Positions 61,062 to 64,000 of a DNA stretch of 64,000 nucleotides are shown here, in pieces. Position 1 is the stretch's first letter, and each line of letters begins with the position of its first letter. Origin of the DNA: Chitinophaga solisilvae (GTDB taxonomy: Bacteria; Bacteroidota; Bacteroidia; Chitinophagales; Chitinophagaceae); contig NZ_JAABOK010000017.1 of NCBI RefSeq assembly GCF_009928525.1, positions 1 through 64,000 on the forward strand, given 5' to 3'. The position numbers were made by a program, and so were the translations under genes. The notes under the pieces were generated by a model. That model was not told the DNA's origin, made no database searches, and was given only the letters and a program-made list of their open reading frames with translations.

Positions 61062-61949
61062 ATGAAATATATCAAATTACTGCGCCCCAAACATTGGGCT
61101 AAAAATGCATTTCTCTTTATTCCGTTATTCTTCGCAGGTGAGATATTTATTGTGGAGAAGATCATGGAGGTATTACTCGCTTTCGTTGCTTTCAGCATTA
61201 CTGCCAGTAGTATTTATATTATTAATGATTACCAGGATATTGAGGCAGACAAAAAACATCCGGAAAAATGTAAACGTCCGCTGGCTTCCGGGGCTGTGTC
61301 CAAACCTATGGCACTGGTGCTTTTCGGGCTGTGCATACTCACAGGCTTCGGATTGGCGCTGCTGGTGAAACAGAAATTCGCCTTTGTACTGGGCATCTAT
61401 TTCCTGATGAACCTCTTCTATTGTTTCGGGCTGAAAAATATTTCCATCCTGGACGTCATCATCCTCGCCATCGGATTTGTGCTACGGGTAAAAGCCGGAG
61501 GCATTGCAGGCAATGTACCCATGTCTGAATGGCTGATGGTCATGGTGTTTCTGCTCGCTTTATTTATGGCCGTAGCCAAACGCCGCGACGATGTGCTGAT
61601 TAAAATACAATCAGGACAGGAAATGCGCAAGGCGGTAAAAGGTTACAACCCCGACTTTCTGAACGTAATGCTGTCACTGGTTTCCGCAGTCATCATCGTT
61701 GCGTATCTGATGTATACCATGTCGCCCGAAACACAATACCGCTTTCATACCTATCGCCTTTATTATACGACCCTTTTTGTAATTGGCGGATTATTACGAT
61801 ATTTGCAAATAACCTACGTGGAGAACAATACCGGTTCTCCCACCAAGATCCTATATAAAGACCGTTTTATTCAATTAACCATACTCCTGTGGGTCCTGAG
61901 TTTTTATGTTTTAATTTATTTGCCCACTAACAAAAGTTTTTTTGAATAA
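61062..61949 (+). CDS. UbiA-type polyprenyl-phosphate phosphoribosyltransferase
   Basis: Membrane prenyltransferase-fold enzyme of 295 residues with about nine helices. It resembles mycobacterial decaprenyl-phosphate phosphoribosyltransferase (Rv3806c): RPKHWAKNAFLFIPLF start and the motif NDYQDIEADKKHPEK followed by RPLASG, with Asn55, Asp56, Asp59 and Asp63 for metal and PRPP; a second motif GFVLRVKAGG follows. It joins a lipid phosphate with phosphoribosyl pyrophosphate. Its stop shares one base with the start of the DprE1-like gene. Confidence 0.9.
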   Translation: MKYIKLLRPKHWAKNAFLFIPLFFAGEIFIVEKIMEVLLAFVAFSITASSIYIINDYQDIEADKKHPEKCKRPLASGAVSKPMALVLFGLCILTGFGLALLVKQKFAFVLGIYFLMNLFYCFGLKNISILDVIILAIGFVLRVKAGGIAGNVPMSEWLMVMVFLLALFMAVAKRRDDVLIKIQSGQEMRKAVKGYNPDFLNVMLSLVSAVIIVAYLMYTMSPETQYRFHTYRLYYTTLFVIGGLLRYLQITYVENNTGSPTKILYKDRFIQLTILLWVLSFYVLIYLPTNKSFFE

Positions 61950-63280
61950 TGCAAAAGCGGTTGGCGAACTGGGGAAATTTCCCTACAGTAGCATCTGAAG
62001 AAAGTGCTTTTACGCAGGAAGATCAACTGCGGAATTTCGTGGAAACCAATACCCGTCTTATTGCCCGCGGCAATGGCAGGTGCTATGGAGATGCCTCTCT
62101 GGGGCAGCACAGTATTTCCATGCTCAGGTACGATAAGTTCCTTTCGTTTGATCCGGAAAATGGCATCCTGGAAACCCAGGCCGGCGTTACCCTGGATCAG
62201 ATCCTGGACATCATTGTACCCAAAGGCTGGTTCCTCCCGGTTACCCCCGGTACCAAATTCATTACGGTGGGCGGCGCGGTAGCCTCTGATGTACATGGTA
62301 AAAATCATCATGTGGACGGCGCATTCTCCGGACACATCATTGATATGGATGTGATCATCGGGTCCGGCGTTACCACCACCTGTTCGCAAACCCTGCTCCC
62401 CGACCTCTTCTGGGCTACCTGTGGCGGTATGGGCCTTACCGGTGTTATCACCCGCGTAAAATTCCATCTGAAAAAAATTGAAACCGCCTACATCCGCCAG
62501 AAGCAGATCAAGGCAAAAAACCTGGAAGAAGTTATCCGGCTTTTTGAAGAATATAAGCATTATACCTACTCCATGGCCTGGATCGATTGCCTGCAGAAAG
62601 GCGACTCCTTCGGCCGCAGCATCCTCATCGTAGGAGAACATGCCACGCCCGAAGAGCTTAGTTCCGCACAGCAGGCAGCTCCTCTTACGTTACCGGCTAA
62701 ACGAAAATTATCCGTTCCTTTCAATCTGCCTTCTTTTGTACTGAACACCTTCACGGTCAAGGCATTCAACTGGCTGTACTACGGCAAAAATTTCAAACGG
62801 GAAATCTCCAATGTGGTACCCTACGAACCCTTCTTCTATCCCCTGGATGCTATCCTGCACTGGAACCGCGGTTACGGCAAGGCAGGGTTCGTGCAATACC
62901 AGTTTGTACTGCCACTGGAAAAGAAAGACGGACTGGTAGCTATCCTGAAAAGAATCAGTGAGAAAGGCTGGGGCTCTTTCCTCGCAGTCCTGAAAGTATT
63001 CGGCAACCAGGATTCCCTCATCTCTTTCCCCATGGAAGGCTATACCCTTGCGCTGGATTTCCCGGTACGTAAAGGATTGTTTCCCTTCCTCGATGAGCTG
63101 GATGAAATTGTGCTGCAGTATGGCGGACGGTTATACCTGTCCAAAGATGCGCGCATGAAACAGGAAATATTCTGGAAGAGCTACCCCAATGCAAACCGCT
63201 TCGCGGAGATTGTACAGACGTACAATACCAGCCAGCGCTTTGCTTCCCTGCAATCCGACAGATTATTACTGACGAAATAG
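61949..63280 (+). CDS. DprE1-like FAD-dependent polyprenylphosphoryl-ribose oxidase
   Basis: FAD-linked oxidase of 443 residues close to DprE1 (461 in M. tuberculosis). FAD-binding motifs: RGNGRCYGDASLG, TPGTKFITVGGAVASDVHG, KNHHVDGAFSGH and GGMGLTGVI. The C-terminal substrate domain has FLAVLKVFG, then GYTLALDFPV and RLYLSKDARM. The catalytic Lys (Lys418 in DprE1) is kept as Lys399; the position of the benzothiazinone-reactive Cys387 is Ala368. It should oxidise the ribose 2-hydroxyl as the first half of 2'-epimerisation to arabinose. Confidence 0.9.
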   Translation: MQKRLANWGNFPTVASEESAFTQEDQLRNFVETNTRLIARGNGRCYGDASLGQHSISMLRYDKFLSFDPENGILETQAGVTLDQILDIIVPKGWFLPVTPGTKFITVGGAVASDVHGKNHHVDGAFSGHIIDMDVIIGSGVTTTCSQTLLPDLFWATCGGMGLTGVITRVKFHLKKIETAYIRQKQIKAKNLEEVIRLFEEYKHYTYSMAWIDCLQKGDSFGRSILIVGEHATPEELSSAQQAAPLTLPAKRKLSVPFNLPSFVLNTFTVKAFNWLYYGKNFKREISNVVPYEPFFYPLDAILHWNRGYGKAGFVQYQFVLPLEKKDGLVAILKRISEKGWGSFLAVLKVFGNQDSLISFPMEGYTLALDFPVRKGLFPFLDELDEIVLQYGGRLYLSKDARMKQEIFWKSYPNANRFAEIVQTYNTSQRFASLQSDRLLLTK

Positions 63281-63308
63281 TAACCCCCGATTAACCAAAT
63301 ACCACCGA

Positions 63309-64000
63309 ATGCCGACAATACTTTTTTTAGGCGCCGGCTCCGACATGGCGGTAGCCATGGCCCGGAAATACGCCGCTCAACAATATGACATACAACTGGC
63401 AGCACGTCATGCGGCTGCCCTGATACCACTGCAGCAGGATCTCATCATACGCTATGGCGTAAACGTCACCGTACATACTTTCGACGCAACCGCCTGCGAT
63501 ACCCATGCAGCCTTCTTCAACGCGCTACCCGTCCAACCGGATATTACTGTATGTGCCTTCGGCTACCTGGGCGACCAGGAGCAGGCGCAGCAACACTGGC
63601 AGGAAGCTGCTGCTATTATCCATACCAATTACACCGGCGCAGTGTCCATATTAAATGTAGTTGCCGAAAATTACGAGGCCCGGAAAACCGGTACCATTAT
63701 AGGCATCAGCTCTGTGGCCGGTGAACGCGGCCGGCAGAGCAACTATATTTACGGCAGTGCCAAAGCAGGATTCACCGCCTATCTCAGTGGTCTGCGCAAC
63801 CGGCTTTTTCGTAGTGGCGTTCACGTGATGAGCGTTCAACCCGGCTTCGTTAATACCCGGATGACACAGCACCTGAACCTGCCGCCCCTACTTACCGCCA
63901 GTCCGGAAGCCGTGGCTGCAGCAGTATACAAAGCGGGTAAAAGACGGAAGAACAGTATCTATGTGAAATGGCATTGGAAATATATCATGCTGATTATTAA
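63309..64000 (+). CDS. DprE2-like SDR reductase (partial, cut by window end)
   Basis: Short-chain dehydrogenase, 230 residues visible, with no stop before the window end. The NAD-binding loop is LFLGAGSDMAVAMARKYA; the catalytic triad is Ser135 (GISSVAGERG), Tyr148 and Lys152 (YIYGSAKAG). The segment ERGRQSNYIYGSAKAGF is very like DprE2, which reduces the 2-keto intermediate to polyprenylphosphoryl-arabinose. It begins 28 bp after the DprE1-like gene, completing the epimerase pair. Confidence 0.88.
   Translation, partial: MPTILFLGAGSDMAVAMARKYAAQQYDIQLAARHAAALIPLQQDLIIRYGVNVTVHTFDATACDTHAAFFNALPVQPDITVCAFGYLGDQEQAQQHWQEAAAIIHTNYTGAVSILNVVAENYEARKTGTIIGISSVAGERGRQSNYIYGSAKAGFTAYLSGLRNRLFRSGVHVMSVQPGFVNTRMTQHLNLPPLLTASPEAVAAAVYKAGKRRKNSIYVKWHWKYIMLII

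Overview
The window reads as chromosomal DNA of a Bacteroidota, most likely Chitinophagaceae close to Chitinophaga. Pointers are two SusC/SusD pairs each with an ECF sigma factor and FecR anti-sigma factor, TAnnTTTG-type promoter boxes, a large RHS-family pair with DUF5977-like repeats, a MlaEFD set and a THUMP-domain RNA methyltransferase of Bacteroidota type. Genus is an inference. No tRNA, rRNA, CRISPR array, intact insertion sequence or prophage was seen.

Layout. 1-4.4 kb: membrane proteins, a YiiX-like cysteine hydrolase and an mlaE-mlaF-mlaD lipid-transport operon. 4.5-10.7 kb: a Crp/Fnr regulator with DoxX, a MarR/GNAT group, a GH172 protein and an ohr-pfpI-ohrR peroxide operon with a clear operator. 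10.9-14 kb: a tight operon of three ADP-ribose/NAD-type enzymes (PARG-like macrodomain, NADAR, KptA/Tpt1), followed by a kinase-like protein with its own promoter. 14-20.6 kb: first ECF sigma/FecR/SusC/SusD locus. 20.7-30.9 kb: methionine aminopeptidase, RNA methyltransferase, a TetR-controlled hydrolase with duplicated operators, an Lrp-type regulator, an LCM-type methyltransferase, and an AraC regulator beside a TolC-HlyD-MFS tripartite exporter. 31.1-39.1 kb: second sigma/FecR/SusC/SusD locus, ending in a TlpA-like thioredoxin. 39.5-48.2 kb: two giant secreted RHS-type proteins, the second ending in a lipase-like domain, followed by a small membrane protein that is a candidate immunity gene; then an XRE regulator and decayed DNA. 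49.1-55.8 kb: ClC channel, glucokinase, GH15 hydrolase and fused trehalose synthase/phosphatase. 56-58.5 kb: CGNR regulator, EamA exporter and Gfo/Idh oxidoreductase in one operon. 59.3-64 kb: a GT-C-like membrane protein divergent from three consecutive genes resembling the mycobacterial polyprenyl-phosphoryl-arabinose route (UbiA-type phosphoribosyltransferase, DprE1-like oxidase, DprE2-like reductase, the last cut by the window end).

Four intergenic sites carry very long inverted repeats (arms 50-70 bp, 0-3 mismatches). Three share one sequence family; the fourth has the same architecture with different sequence. Several overlap the stop codon of the neighbouring gene. Candidates for something little described are the macrodomain-NADAR-KptA operon, these long hairpin elements, the RHS lipase toxin with its putative immunity gene, and the DprE-type lipid-pentose cluster.
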